Shown: positions 52,585 to 61,711, counted from the stretch's first letter. The stretch is 64,000 nucleotides of DNA from Pseudomonadota bacterium (GCA_020161655.1 JAIUPC010000014.1:1-64000); one strand, 5' to 3'. Numbers and translations: made by a program. Notes: generated by a model not told the origin, from the sequence alone.

Positions 52585-53376
52585 ATGAGCGATCCCTTGC
52601 TCTTGCGTAAGGATGACGGAGGCATCGCCACGCTGGTGCTGAATGCGCCGGGCAGCCTGAACGCGCTTTCGGACGCGATGCTGGCGGCCTTGAAGGTGGA
52701 ACTCACCCGGCTTGCCACGGATCGGTCCATTCGCGTGGTGACCCTGAAGGGCGCAGGCAAGGCCTTCTGCGCCGGCCATGACCTGAAGGAAATGCAGGCG
52801 GGCCGTGCAGCAGCCGACAAGGGCCGCGCCTATTTCGCCGACCTCTTCGCGCGCTGCGCCGAAGTCATTCAGATGATCCCCGCCCTGCCCCAGCCGGTCA
52901 TTGCCGAGGTCCACGGCATCGCCACAGCCGCCGGCTGCCAGCTCGTCGCCTCCTGCGACATGGCAGTCGCGGCGGAGGGGACGCGCTTCGGCGTCAACGG
53001 CGTCAACATCGGGCTCTTCTGTTCGACGCCGATGGTGGCGCTTTCGCGGAACGTCCCCCGCAAGGTGGCGTTCGAGATGCTGACGACCGGCGAATTCATC
53101 GGCGCCGACCGGGCGCTGGCCGTCGGGCTGGTCAACCGGGTCGTGCCGTCGCAGGCGCTGACAGGCGAGACGCTGGCGCTGGCCGAGACGGTCGCGGCAA
53201 AGCTCGGCGCGGCGGTGAAGATCGGCAAGCGCGCCTTCTACGACCAGATCGAGCTGACGCTGCCCGAGGCCTATGACCATGCGGCGGCGGTGATGGTCGA
53301 GAACATGCTCTGGCGCGATACCGAGGAAGGCATCGCGGCGTTTCTGGAAAAGCGCAAGCCGGACTGGCAGGGGTGA
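52585..53376 (+). CDS. Enoyl-CoA hydratase/isomerase family protein
   Basis: A 263-residue crotonase-fold protein. It has LNAPGSLNALSDAMLAALK, the oxyanion-hole block LKGAGKAFCAGHDLKEM, and EVHGIATAAGCQLVASCDMAVA with the second oxyanion contact. It may hydrate enoyl-CoA or act on related CoA substrates. The catalytic Glu pair of true crotonase is not clear, so the exact reaction is open. GGGAGG is upstream. Confidence 0.88.
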   Translation: MSDPLLLRKDDGGIATLVLNAPGSLNALSDAMLAALKVELTRLATDRSIRVVTLKGAGKAFCAGHDLKEMQAGRAAADKGRAYFADLFARCAEVIQMIPALPQPVIAEVHGIATAAGCQLVASCDMAVAAEGTRFGVNGVNIGLFCSTPMVALSRNVPRKVAFEMLTTGEFIGADRALAVGLVNRVVPSQALTGETLALAETVAAKLGAAVKIGKRAFYDQIELTLPEAYDHAAAVMVENMLWRDTEEGIAAFLEKRKPDWQG

Positions 53377-53382
53377 CGGACC

Positions 53383-54567
53383 TCACCCTCTCCGCACAAA
53401 CATCGCCAGCCCCGTCGCAAGCGAAGCCATGACGAACACTGCCCCAATCGTCGCACTCACCCCCGCGCCGTCGAGGATCACCGCCCCGACCCAGGGCGCC
53501 ACCGCCGCCCCGGCGAGGACGCCGATGGCCAGCGCGCCGGAGATGACGCCGAAACCCTCATTGCCCAGGATCTCGGCAATCAGGATCGGGCGCAGGATCG
53601 AGACGATGCCGATGGCCGCGCCCTGCAAGGCCGCCGTGACGAAGATCAACCCCGGCGCCGCCCCGGCGAGCCAGAGGACCAGCGCCGCCGCCACCATTGC
53701 CAGAAGGTTGGCGCGCACCATGCCGACAAGCGTGTAGTGCCGCCCCCAGCCCATGAAAAGGACCCGTCCCGCCACCTGTGCCGCGCCGACCAATGCCGCC
53801 GCCCAGACCGCCGCCGCATGGCTCGCCCCCCGGCCCTGAAACAAGGGTATGGCGAAGGTGATGATGATCCCGTGCGCGACATAGACGAGCGCGAAGATGA
53901 GGCCGATCAGCCAGAACACCCGCTGCCGCATCGCGCGGGCCAGCATCCCCGGCGGATCGGCATAGGCCCGCCCCCCGGCCCGCACCCCGCGCCTGAGAAG
54001 GACGACGCCCCAGGCGTTCACCGCGATACCGAAGAGGGCGAGGAGGGCGGCGAACATGACAAGGGCGACGCGCCAGCCAAAGACCTCCCCCGCCCAGGCC
54101 CCGGCCGGATAGGTGAAGGTGCCGGAAAACCCGGCGACCAGCGTGATGCGGATGATCGCGGCGCGGGCATCGGGACCTAAGCGGCGGATCAGGAAGGCAA
54201 AGCAGCCGTCATAAAACCCCGCCCCCTGCGCCACGCCCGCCAGCGCCCAGCCCGCGACCCATCCCGCCTGCCCCTGCGCCATAGCTGCCGCTGTGAGCCC
54301 CAAGGCGCCGACGACAGGCGCGCCGATCAGCATCTCGCCGCCCCAGCCCCGGTCGACGAGCCGCCCGCAGAGCGGCGAGACCAGCGCCGCCACCGCAAGC
54401 GCGACCGTCGGGCCGAGGGCCAGCGAGGCTTTCGACCAGCCGGTCCCCGCCTCTGCCGCAACCAGAAGTGCGGGGAAGGAATAAAGCAGCGCGGCATAGG
54501 CAATGAACTGGCCAAGGGCGAGGCACCAGACGGCGAGATCCGCCTCCCGCTCCGCCCGTGCGCTCAC
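53383..54567 (-). CDS. Major facilitator superfamily transporter
   Basis: A 394-residue protein with a GTG start at 54567 that overlaps the M32 peptidase stop (GTGA). About twelve hydrophobic segments are seen. Loop signatures are LCGRLVDRGWGGEML (between segments 2 and 3) and RVLFMGWGRHYTL in the second half. Substrate unknown. It is the third gene of the ctaA - M32 - MFS operon. Confidence 0.85.
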   Translation of the reverse strand: MSARAEREADLAVWCLALGQFIAYAALLYSFPALLVAAEAGTGWSKASLALGPTVALAVAALVSPLCGRLVDRGWGGEMLIGAPVVGALGLTAAAMAQGQAGWVAGWALAGVAQGAGFYDGCFAFLIRRLGPDARAAIIRITLVAGFSGTFTYPAGAWAGEVFGWRVALVMFAALLALFGIAVNAWGVVLLRRGVRAGGRAYADPPGMLARAMRQRVFWLIGLIFALVYVAHGIIITFAIPLFQGRGASHAAAVWAAALVGAAQVAGRVLFMGWGRHYTLVGMVRANLLAMVAAALVLWLAGAAPGLIFVTAALQGAAIGIVSILRPILIAEILGNEGFGVISGALAIGVLAGAAVAPWVGAVILDGAGVSATIGAVFVMASLATGLAMFVRRG

Positions 54568-56045
54568 AGCCGGTAAAGTGCGCGGAACTTCGCGTCGAGA
54601 TAGTCGAGAAGCGGCGCTTCGGTCGGCGCGAAGCCGCAGGCATCGGCGATGGTCTCCGCCGGAGCTTTCAGCGCGCCGAAGCGCTGGAGCTTCGCGGCGA
54701 GCCAGCCGGTCGCGGCCCCGGCATCGCCCTTGGCAAGACCGGCATCGAGGCCCGGCAGGTCGCCGCGCATCGCCTGATTGAGGCAACCGGCATAGACATT
54801 GCCAAGTGCATAGGTCGGGAAATAGCCGAAGAGGCCGACCGACCAATGCACATCCTGCAGAACCCCGTTCGCCGGCCGGTCCACGGCGACGCCGAAATCG
54901 GCCTTGAAGCGGTCGTTCCAGGCGGCTTCCAGATCGGCGGGCTGAAGCGTCCCGGCGATCAGCCGCTGCTCAAGATCGAAGCGCATCATGATGTGGAGGT
55001 TGTACTGAACCTCGTCCGACTCGGTGCGGATGTAGCCGGGTGTCACGCGGTTCACCGCGGCGTAGAAGGCATCGGCATCTGCCGCCCCCACGCCGCCGAA
55101 AGCCGCCGTCATCTCATCGAAGATCCAGCCAGTGAAAGCGCGGCTGCGGCCAAGCTGGTTCTCGTAGATACGGCTCTGGCTTTCATGGACGCCCATCGAG
55201 GCGCCGCGCCCGATCGGGGTCAGGAGATAGGCCTGATCGACCGCCTGTTCATAGGTCGCGTGGCCGGTCTCGTGGATGGTCGAATAGAGGCAATTGAGGG
55301 GATCGGCCTCGGCCACCCGCGTGGTGATGCGGACATCATTGCCGGACCCGGAGGAGAAGGGATGCACGGCTAGGTCAAGCCGGCCCCGCGTCCAGTCATA
55401 GCCAAATGCCTCGGCCATCTTGCGGGACAGCGCCAGTTGCGCCTCGCGGGGGAAGGTGCCTTTCAGCGGCGCGGGCTGGTGGGCGGCCCCGAGCACCGCC
55501 TCGCGCAAAGCCACCAGCCGTGGCCGCATCCGGTCGAAGATGGCGCCGATGCTCGCCGCCGTCGCACCGGGTTCGTAATCGTCAAGAAGCGCGTCATAGG
55601 CATTGGCCCCGAAGCCTGCCGCGACCAGCGCCGCACCCTTTTCGCGGGAAAGCCGGATCACATCGGTCAGGACCGGAAGGAAATGCGCCACGTCATCCTT
55701 GGCCCGCGCCTCCGCCCAGATGCCTTGGGCAACACTCGTCACCCGCGCGATCTCTGACGCCAGCCGCACCGGCACCGCGGCACTCCGCGCGAAGTCACGG
55801 CGGATCAGCTCCACCATCCGCGCCCCGGCGGCATCGGGCGCCTTGGCCGCAGCGATCCAGTCGCCGACACGGGGATCGGTGCGGCGGCCATGCAGCACCG
55901 CCTCCATCGCCGCCATCTCTTCGCCGCGCTGTTCGGCAGCGCCGCGCGGCATCATGGTTTCCTGATCCCAGCCAAGCCGCCCCGCCACCTGCGCCAGGGC
56001 TTCCGTCTCGCGCTGGAAGGCCATCAACTCGTCAAAAGCACTCAT
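54564..56045 (-). CDS. M32 family metallocarboxypeptidase (carboxypeptidase Taq)
   Basis: A 493-residue enzyme from ATG 56045 (MSAFDELMAFQRETEALAQV), overlapping the ctaA stop by four bases. It shows WDQETMMP, the zinc motif HETGHATYEQ (HExxH) and then ESQSRIYENQLGRS with the third ligand. It removes C-terminal residues from peptides with broad specificity. Cytoplasmic. Confidence 0.94.
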   Translation of the reverse strand: MSAFDELMAFQRETEALAQVAGRLGWDQETMMPRGAAEQRGEEMAAMEAVLHGRRTDPRVGDWIAAAKAPDAAGARMVELIRRDFARSAAVPVRLASEIARVTSVAQGIWAEARAKDDVAHFLPVLTDVIRLSREKGAALVAAGFGANAYDALLDDYEPGATAASIGAIFDRMRPRLVALREAVLGAAHQPAPLKGTFPREAQLALSRKMAEAFGYDWTRGRLDLAVHPFSSGSGNDVRITTRVAEADPLNCLYSTIHETGHATYEQAVDQAYLLTPIGRGASMGVHESQSRIYENQLGRSRAFTGWIFDEMTAAFGGVGAADADAFYAAVNRVTPGYIRTESDEVQYNLHIMMRFDLEQRLIAGTLQPADLEAAWNDRFKADFGVAVDRPANGVLQDVHWSVGLFGYFPTYALGNVYAGCLNQAMRGDLPGLDAGLAKGDAGAATGWLAAKLQRFGALKAPAETIADACGFAPTEAPLLDYLDAKFRALYRL

Positions 56046-57196
56046 CTGGTTCCCCTCACGGACTGGACGACAGGATAGGCGGCGCGGTGGCGTGCGCGGA
56101 GGATCAGGACCCAAAGCACCACCGCGCCAAGCTGGTGGATGAGGCCGAGGTGGAGGGGCGCCGCGTAAAGCACCGTCACGATGCCAAGCACCACCTGCCC
56201 GAAGGCCATCACCGCCACCCAGTCAAAGGCCCGCACCGTGGCGGGATGCGCCGAGGCGCGGCCCCGCCACCAGACGTAGAGCGCAACGGCAAGGACCAGA
56301 TAGCCGGCCATCCGGTGCATGAACTGCACGAGGCCGGGGTTCTCGAAGAAGGCCAGCACCGCAGGCCCGCCACCCGGCAGGTAGAAGGCATCCGCCGGGA
56401 AGAAGCTGTCGCCCATCATGGGCCATGTCGGAAAGGCGCGGCCCGCGTCGATCCCGGCAACGAGTGCGCCGAGGAGGATCTGCAGGAAGGTGAGCGCGGC
56501 CAGTATGGTCGCCAGTGTCACCAGAGGCGCCTCGCGCAGCCGCCGCGCCTGAAGAATCGCCAGATCGCTCCGCGCCAGCGACAACATGTACCAGGCAATG
56601 AGTCCGAGGATTGCAAAGGCAAGGCCGAGGTGGATCGCCAGCCGGTAGGACTCGACATCCACCATCCGCCCGGTCAGCCCGGATGAAACCATCCACCAGC
56701 CGATGGCGCCCTGCATCCCGCCAAGGGCACCAAGCCCGAAAAGCCGCCCGCCCCAGCCCGGCGGCATCTTTCGCGCGGCAAGAAAGCCAAAGAACCCGAG
56801 CGCCCAGACAAGGCCGATCACACGGCCAAGCTGGCGGTGGCCCCATTCCCACCAGTAGATCGACTTGAAGGCGGCGAGGTCCATCTGGCTGTTCTGTTCG
56901 ATGAACTCGGGGCTTTGCCGGTACTTCCCGAACTCCGCCTGCCAGTCGGCCTCGGTCATCGGCGGCATCGCCCCGGTGACGGGCCGCCATTCGGTGATCG
57001 AAAGCCCGGAATCGGTCAGCCGCGTCAGCCCGCCGACCGCGATCATCGCGAAGACGAGCGCGAAAAGCACGGCAAGCCAGATCCTGACCCCGCCCCGCGC
57101 GCCGCCCCTGCCCCGGTCGATCATGCCGCCCTGCGGCGGCTCGACCCGCTTCGCCTCGGCCCCGACCTCTTCGAAGAGCTTACGTTTCCCGACCAT
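56042..57196 (-). CDS. ctaA: Heme A synthase
   Basis: A 384-residue inner membrane protein with about eight hydrophobic segments. Signatures: GGLTRLTDSGLSITEWRPVTG, YWWEWGHRQLGRVIGL with heme-ligand His residues, GMQGAIGWWMV, and FMHRMAGYLV and LGLIHQLGAVV with the second-half His pair. It oxidises the heme O methyl group to formyl for cytochrome aa3 oxidase. No cox genes are adjacent. Confidence 0.95.
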   Translation of the reverse strand: MVGKRKLFEEVGAEAKRVEPPQGGMIDRGRGGARGGVRIWLAVLFALVFAMIAVGGLTRLTDSGLSITEWRPVTGAMPPMTEADWQAEFGKYRQSPEFIEQNSQMDLAAFKSIYWWEWGHRQLGRVIGLVWALGFFGFLAARKMPPGWGGRLFGLGALGGMQGAIGWWMVSSGLTGRMVDVESYRLAIHLGLAFAILGLIAWYMLSLARSDLAILQARRLREAPLVTLATILAALTFLQILLGALVAGIDAGRAFPTWPMMGDSFFPADAFYLPGGGPAVLAFFENPGLVQFMHRMAGYLVLAVALYVWWRGRASAHPATVRAFDWVAVMAFGQVVLGIVTVLYAAPLHLGLIHQLGAVVLWVLILRARHRAAYPVVQSVRGTR

Positions 57197-57265
57197 CCCG
57201 CCCCTCCGTTTTCGCGGCGGACACTAGGCCGGGCCGCAGGCGGCATCAAGCGGCGAGCGCGGGGC

Positions 57266-57292
57266 TTTCATCTTGCCGGAAATACCTTGGGG
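57266..57292 (-). repeat. Dispersed intergenic repeat, variant D
   Basis: TTTCATCTTGCCGGAAATAC and then CTTGGGG, the reverse complement of the GGTATTTCCGGCAAGATGAAA core, in the gap between ctaA and the SPOUT gene. GGGCACC...GGGGGC pairing nearby may end a transcript. Confidence 0.6.
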
Positions 57293-57328
57293 GAACGCGG
57301 GCACCTGCCCGCGTGGGGGCAAGGCCCC

Positions 57329-58066
57329 CTACCCGTCCCGCCGCCGCAGGATCTGCCGCAGAACGCCGTGCAGCATCTGCACGTCCGCTCGGGTCAGCGG
57401 CATCCGGCTCCAGAGGTTCCTCAGATTGAGCTTCATGCTGGGGATCTTGTGCTCGGGGAAGAAGTAGCCGACTTCCTCCAGCCGCTCCTCATAGTGATCG
57501 CCGAGCTTCTCGATCTCGATGCCGGTGGCAAGCTCGGTCCCGGCAAGGGCCAGTACCTCGGGTGGCGTGGCATCGCCCTGCCGGCGCCATTCATAGGCGC
57601 AAAGCAGCACCGCCTGACCGAGGTTGAGCGAGGGGAAATCCGGGTTCACGGGTACGGAAATGAGCGCATTTGCCCGTGCCACATCCTCGTTCTCAAGCCC
57701 GGCGCGTTCGGGGCCGAACAGGACCGCGACCTTCTGGCCCGCGGCCATCAGCGCGCGGGCATGTTCCATCGCCCGTTCCGGCGTCATCACCGGCTTCGTC
57801 AGGTCGCGGTTCCGTGCCGTGGTGGCGAAGACATAGCCGCAGTCGTGGATCGCTTCAGGTAGCGTGGCGAACACGCCGGCATGGTCAAGCACCGTCCCGG
57901 CAGCACCCGAAGCCATGGCGACGGCGCGCGGATTGGGCCAGCCGTCGCGCGGGTCGACAAGGCGCATGTGGGAAAGCCCGAAATTCAGCATGGCACGGGC
58001 GGCGGCGCCGATGTTCTCGCCCATCTGCGGGCGGACGAGGATGAAGGCGGGCTGGCGGTCGGACAT
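57329..58066 (-). CDS. SPOUT RNA methyltransferase (TrmJ/TrmH-like)
   Basis: A 245-residue protein from ATG 58066 (MSDRQPAFILVRPQMGENIG). It has the trefoil-knot motifs: PQMGENIGAAARAMLNFGL, LFGPERAGLENEDV and SLNLGQAVLLCAYEW. These resemble TrmJ (2'-O-methylation of tRNA position 32) and related SpoU family members. The C-terminal extension is short. The exact nucleotide is unknown. Confidence 0.9.
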   Translation of the reverse strand: MSDRQPAFILVRPQMGENIGAAARAMLNFGLSHMRLVDPRDGWPNPRAVAMASGAAGTVLDHAGVFATLPEAIHDCGYVFATTARNRDLTKPVMTPERAMEHARALMAAGQKVAVLFGPERAGLENEDVARANALISVPVNPDFPSLNLGQAVLLCAYEWRRQGDATPPEVLALAGTELATGIEIEKLGDHYEERLEEVGYFFPEHKIPSMKLNLRNLWSRMPLTRADVQMLHGVLRQILRRRDG

Positions 58067-58130
58067 GGGCTTTCCCCTCAAGGCCCGCGCCTGATACGTT
58101 AGCGGGCGGAGCCTGACAAGGAGATGCGCC

Positions 58131-58460
58131 ATGGCGCGGGACGAGGGCCTTGAAACCGTGGTCGCCGAAGATCTCTCCGGATTGGCTGACCTCAGGACGG
58201 TGAAGATGTTCGGCGGGCTGGCCTGGATGCTGAGGGGCAACCTCCTTTGCGGCGCGCGCCATGACGGCGTTCTCTGCCGGCTTGGCAAGGGCAATGACGG
58301 CTGGGCTGAGGGCATTCCGACCGCCTCCCCGATGGTGATGGGGGAACGGCGGATGGAAGGCTGGGTGCGCCTTTCGCCCGAGGGGGCGGCGGATGACGCG
58401 CTTCGCGCCCGGTTCCTGGCCGCCGCCCGGGCTTTCGTGGAATCGCTGCCGGCCAAGTAG
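58131..58460 (+). CDS. TfoX N-terminal domain protein
   Basis: A 109-residue protein matching the TfoX/Sxy N-terminal domain: TVKMFGGLAWMLRGNLLCGARHDGVLCRLGK, and PMVMGERRMEGWVRLSPEG. A separate C-terminal TfoX domain is encoded at 12805-13140. As stand-alone domains they may have nothing to do with competence. AAGGAG is upstream. Divergent from the SPOUT gene. Confidence 0.85.
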   Translation: MARDEGLETVVAEDLSGLADLRTVKMFGGLAWMLRGNLLCGARHDGVLCRLGKGNDGWAEGIPTASPMVMGERRMEGWVRLSPEGAADDALRARFLAAARAFVESLPAK

Positions 58461-58515
58461 CCAAGCGGAAGAATCTCGGCTAAGCCACGCTCCATCGACC
58501 GCGAAGGAGCTTCCG

Positions 58516-59136
58516 ATGGCCGCCGAGGACCGCCCGCAGATCTACCTCATCTCGCCCGCCGAGATCGACCTCGAGTCATTCCCCGACCATCTGGCGCGGA
58601 TGCTCGACGCGGTGGATATCGCCTGCGTCCGCCTGGCGCTGGCCGCGCGGGACGAAGACACGATCGGCCGCGCCGCTGACGCCGTCCGTGCCGTGGCGCA
58701 TGAGCGTGACGTGGCCGTGGTGATCGAGACGCATTTCCGCATGGCCGAACGCCACGGGCTGGACGGCGTCCACCTGACTGACGGCGCGAAGACGATCCGC
58801 GAGGCGCGAAAGCTCCTGGGCACCGATGCCATCATCGGCACCTTCTGCGGCATCTCGCGCCATGACGGGATGAACGCGGGCGAGGCGGGCGCCGATTACG
58901 TCGCCTTCGGCCCCGTGGGCGCCACGGCACTTGGCACCGGCCTGCCCGCCGACCGCGAGCTTTTCGCCTGGTGGTCCGAGATGATCGAGGTGCCGGTGGT
59001 GGCCGAAGGCGGCCTGACCGATGCGCTGGTCCTCGACTACGCCGCCATCACCGATTTCCTCGGCATCGGTCAGGAAATCTGGAGATCCGACGATCCCCTC
59101 GCCGCGCTGAAAAAGCTCATCGCGCCTCTGGGGTAG
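58516..59136 (+). CDS. Divergent ThiE-like thiamine phosphate synthase family protein
   Basis: A 206-residue TIM-barrel-type protein from ATG 58516 with AAGGAG upstream. The general pattern of ThiE is visible: FRMAERHGLDGVHLTDGAK, AREARKLLGTDAIIG-like order, and GADYVAFGPVG. However the normal QLR near the start is RLALA, the IND(R) strand is VVIETHFR, HLGQ is HLTD, and the TK after the GP is absent. The phosphate and Mg2+ residues may therefore be altered. It may be a paralog with another role; I cannot tell. Confidence 0.65.
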   Translation: MAAEDRPQIYLISPAEIDLESFPDHLARMLDAVDIACVRLALAARDEDTIGRAADAVRAVAHERDVAVVIETHFRMAERHGLDGVHLTDGAKTIREARKLLGTDAIIGTFCGISRHDGMNAGEAGADYVAFGPVGATALGTGLPADRELFAWWSEMIEVPVVAEGGLTDALVLDYAAITDFLGIGQEIWRSDDPLAALKKLIAPLG

Positions 59137-59143
59137 GGGGCGC

Positions 59144-59986
59144 TCAGGGCGTCCAGCCCTCGGCGCCAAGGGCGTCGCTCAGTGCGGACCGCACCGCCCT
59201 TTCACAGTGACCGGCGAGCTTCTTGCGGTCGGCGAAGGCATCGACCGCGACCGGATCGTGGAAGACCACCTCGACCGATCCCTGCGGCCACTGAGCGGCA
59301 ACGATCAGGAAATGCGGCGCGAAATCCATGTCGCCCCACCAGCCGTAAAAGCGCGGCGACCGCCCATTTGGCGCGCGGTAGATCACCGTCACCGGCTGGA
59401 TTTGCATCACCTGTTCCAGCCCGTGGGTGAAGAAGGCGGCAAAGAGCGTCGGCTTGAAGCGCAAGACGCCGCGCCCGTCGGTCGACGTGCCTTCGGGAAA
59501 GAACAAAAGCTTGTGGCCGGCGCGGATGCGGGCCTCGAACTCCGTCTGCTGTTCCTTGGCCTGCTTCGGGTCGCGGGCGATGAAGACCGTCCCCGTCGCC
59601 CGCGCAAGCCAGCCGATCCCGGCCCAGCGCGCCACCTCGGCCTTCGATACGAAATAGACCGACTGGCAGGCGTTCAGCGCGAAGATGTCGAGCCAGGAGG
59701 AATGGTTGGCGACGACCGCGCCCATCGCCTCCATCGGCCGCCCCCACACCCGGTAGCGCAGCCCGAGGATGGCAAGTGCTGCACGGCAGACCAGCCGCGT
59801 GATCCAGGGCGTAAAGGGCCGCTTTGGCGCAAAGAGCGGCGCCTCGACCGCCCTGAGGACCAAGAGGATCATGAGGCCGCCGTAGCAGACCACCCCCAAC
59901 GCCGGGATGCGCAGCACCAGTAAGAACCACCCGAGCGGCCCGATCCGCACCGGATCGGGGGCGTCGTCCCGGTGCCAGGCGGTCAC
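59144..59986 (-). CDS. olsA: 1-acylglycerol-3-phosphate O-acyltransferase family (OlsA type)
   Basis: A 280-residue membrane-bound acyltransferase with a GTG start at 59986 overlapping the olsB stop (GTGA). N-terminal hydrophobic segments (residues about 17-45) precede VVANHSSWLDIFAL (HX4D) and KLLFFPEGTSTDGRG (substrate binding). Next to olsB it is likely the enzyme that turns lyso-ornithine lipid into ornithine lipid, though it might be a general PlsC. Confidence 0.88.
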   Translation of the reverse strand: MTAWHRDDAPDPVRIGPLGWFLLVLRIPALGVVCYGGLMILLVLRAVEAPLFAPKRPFTPWITRLVCRAALAILGLRYRVWGRPMEAMGAVVANHSSWLDIFALNACQSVYFVSKAEVARWAGIGWLARATGTVFIARDPKQAKEQQTEFEARIRAGHKLLFFPEGTSTDGRGVLRFKPTLFAAFFTHGLEQVMQIQPVTVIYRAPNGRSPRFYGWWGDMDFAPHFLIVAAQWPQGSVEVVFHDPVAVDAFADRKKLAGHCERAVRSALSDALGAEGWTP

Positions 59987-60780
59987 TCCCGCCCTCCGTA
60001 TTTGCGGACATAGAAGCCCTTGTGCTTGGCGCTCATCGCCGCCGTGTCCATCAGGAGGCAGACATCGGTGGTGTTGAAATCCCCGTCGATGAAGGCCCCC
60101 TCGCCGACAAAGCCGCCCAGCCGGAGATAGGCCTTGATGAGCGCGGGCATGGCGAGCATCGCCGCCCGCTGGTCCAGCGCGTCAGGGGGCACGAGGTCCA
60201 TGCCCTGATAGTGCGGCGGCAGGGCGCGCACCCTCAGCGCCTCGGGCGCGAGATGGCGGTGATGGAGCCAGGCAAGCGGCATCCGCAAGGGCTCGATATC
60301 CGTGCCGTGGAAACTCGCCACGCCGAAGAGGACCTCGATTCCATGCTCCAGCACATAGTCGGCGAGCGCATTCCAGAGCATGAACATCGCCGATCCGCCC
60401 CTGAGGTCGCTACTGACACAGGATCGGCCAAGCTCCAGAAGCCGCCGGCCTGAATGGCGAAGCGGCGAAAGGTCATATTCCGCATCGCAATAGAAGCGCC
60501 CGAACCCTTCCGCCTGATCCGACCGCAAGAGCCGGTAGACGCCGACGACGTGGTCGAGATCGCGCGGATCGCGCCTTGTGTCGAGAAGGATCAGGTGGTC
60601 GTTGACGCCGTCGAACTCGTCACGCTCAAAGCGCCCGGCATGGTCGACCAAGGGCCCGTCGCCGCCCAGTTCCTCGACGAAGACGCGGTAGCGCAGGCGC
60701 TGCGCCGCCAGAAGGTCGGCTTCGGAAATGGCCAGTCGGGTCTGGAAGGGCGAGGAAGCGGGCGTCACGGGCTTTGTCAT
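59983..60780 (-). CDS. olsB: L-ornithine N-alpha-acyltransferase (OlsB)
   Basis: A 265-residue GNAT-fold acyltransferase. It has AQRLRYRVFVEELGG, ERDEFDGVNDHLILLD, and LLELGRSCVSSDLRGGSAMFMLW. It attaches a 3-hydroxyacyl chain from acyl-ACP to the alpha-amino group of ornithine, giving lyso-ornithine lipid. First gene of olsBA. Ornithine lipids replace phospholipids under phosphate limitation in related bacteria; no pho box was recognised here. Confidence 0.92.
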   Translation of the reverse strand: MTKPVTPASSPFQTRLAISEADLLAAQRLRYRVFVEELGGDGPLVDHAGRFERDEFDGVNDHLILLDTRRDPRDLDHVVGVYRLLRSDQAEGFGRFYCDAEYDLSPLRHSGRRLLELGRSCVSSDLRGGSAMFMLWNALADYVLEHGIEVLFGVASFHGTDIEPLRMPLAWLHHRHLAPEALRVRALPPHYQGMDLVPPDALDQRAAMLAMPALIKAYLRLGGFVGEGAFIDGDFNTTDVCLLMDTAAMSAKHKGFYVRKYGGRE

Positions 60781-60860
60781 GGGGCAGCGGTCCGGGTCTC
60801 AGGGCTTCTTTAGGCGCGGGTTTCGGGCAATGCAACCGGAAGGCCCGTCCTCCCGCCAAG

Positions 60861-60888
60861 TTGACACATCCAAAGGTTGTGCTAGCTT
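60861..60888 (+). promoter_or_regulatory. Sigma-70-like promoter pointing toward chpT, antisense to DUF3553
   Basis: A perfect TTGACA at 60861-60866, a 16-base spacer and TAGCTT at 60883-60888. The next gene downstream on this strand is chpT at 61115, so a transcript would run through the opposite-strand DUF3553 gene. Confidence 0.45.
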
Positions 60889-60907
60889 CTGCCGACCATT
60901 CCCAGCA

Positions 60908-61093
60908 TCAGCGTTCGGGCCCGATGACCAGCCGAAGTTCCACCCGTGCGCCGTCGATCACCACCTTGCCGGCATGTTCGAAATTCACCGTCACCCGCTG
61001 GCCGATGCGTGACTGCACCTGGCCAAGGCCCCAGTCGTCGTGGAGCGGGTGACGCACCAGCATTCCCGGCTCCAGTATCTCGATGATCCCCAA
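60908..61093 (-). CDS. DUF3553 domain protein
   Basis: A 61-residue protein. The conserved part is PGMLVRHPLHDDWGLGQVQS, then TVNFEHAGKVVIDGARVELR. A TTG start at 61093 gives the usual eight or so residues before PGMLVRHP; an ATG at 61063 would shorten it to 51. The short beta fold resembles KOW/SH3-like nucleic-acid binding folds, but function is unknown. Divergent from chpT. Confidence 0.7.
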   Translation of the reverse strand: MGIIEILEPGMLVRHPLHDDWGLGQVQSRIGQRVTVNFEHAGKVVIDGARVELRLVIGPER

Positions 61094-61114
61094 TCTCCCG
61101 CCAAAGGACGCCTC

Positions 61115-61711
61115 ATGGCCGACCCGCTTCCCGATTTCGCCGCGCTCATCGGTTCGCGCATCTGCCATGACCTTATCAGCCCCTTGGGCGCCATCGGCAA
61201 CGGGGTAGAGCTTCTGGAGATGTCGGAGGCCGGGAGCGGCCCCGAGGTGGCGCTGATTTCCGAAAGCGTGGCCAATGCCAATGCCCGCATCCGCTTCTTT
61301 CGCGTCGCCTATGGGGCGGCGGGCGGCGGCGGATCGGTATCGGCTAGCGAAATCCGGTCGATCCTTGCCGCGATGACGGCGGGGAGCCGGCTGAAGATCG
61401 ACTGGCAAGTGGCCGGCGACGTGCCAAGGCCTGTGGCCAAGCTCGCCTTCCTTGCGCTGCAATGCCTTGAGACCGCCCTCGCCTGGGGCGGCGAGATCAC
61501 CGTTACCTCCGACGGCGGCTGGCAGGTGGAGGCACGGGCGGCCCGGCTGAATGTCGATGCGGCGCTCTGGTCCAACCTCTCCGCCGCCACCCCGGACCCC
61601 GCCGTCGCGCCGGCGCAGGTCCAGTTCGCGCTTCTGCCGGTCGAGGCACGGGCGCAGGGGCGGAGCGTGATCTGGTCGCAAAGCGGCGACGGCGTGACGA
61701 TCCGTTTTTAG
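61115..61711 (+). CDS. chpT: Histidine phosphotransferase ChpT
   Basis: A 198-residue protein from ATG 61115 (MADPLPDFAALIGSRICHDL) with AAAGGAC upstream. RICHDLISPLGAIGNGVELL carries the phospho-acceptor His of the dimeric four-helix domain. The second domain is a degenerate HATPase-like fold. ChpT passes phosphate from the CckA hybrid kinase to CtrA and CpdR. In Rhodobacteraceae this pathway controls motility, gene transfer agent and other traits. Confidence 0.93.
   Translation: MADPLPDFAALIGSRICHDLISPLGAIGNGVELLEMSEAGSGPEVALISESVANANARIRFFRVAYGAAGGGGSVSASEIRSILAAMTAGSRLKIDWQVAGDVPRPVAKLAFLALQCLETALAWGGEITVTSDGGWQVEARAARLNVDAALWSNLSAATPDPAVAPAQVQFALLPVEARAQGRSVIWSQSGDGVTIRF

Noticed and set aside
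54702..55757. Long plus-strand ORFs opposite the M32 peptidase and other genes
   Set aside because: High-GC antisense frames with Arg/Ala/Gly bias and no domains; the minus-strand genes have clear motifs.
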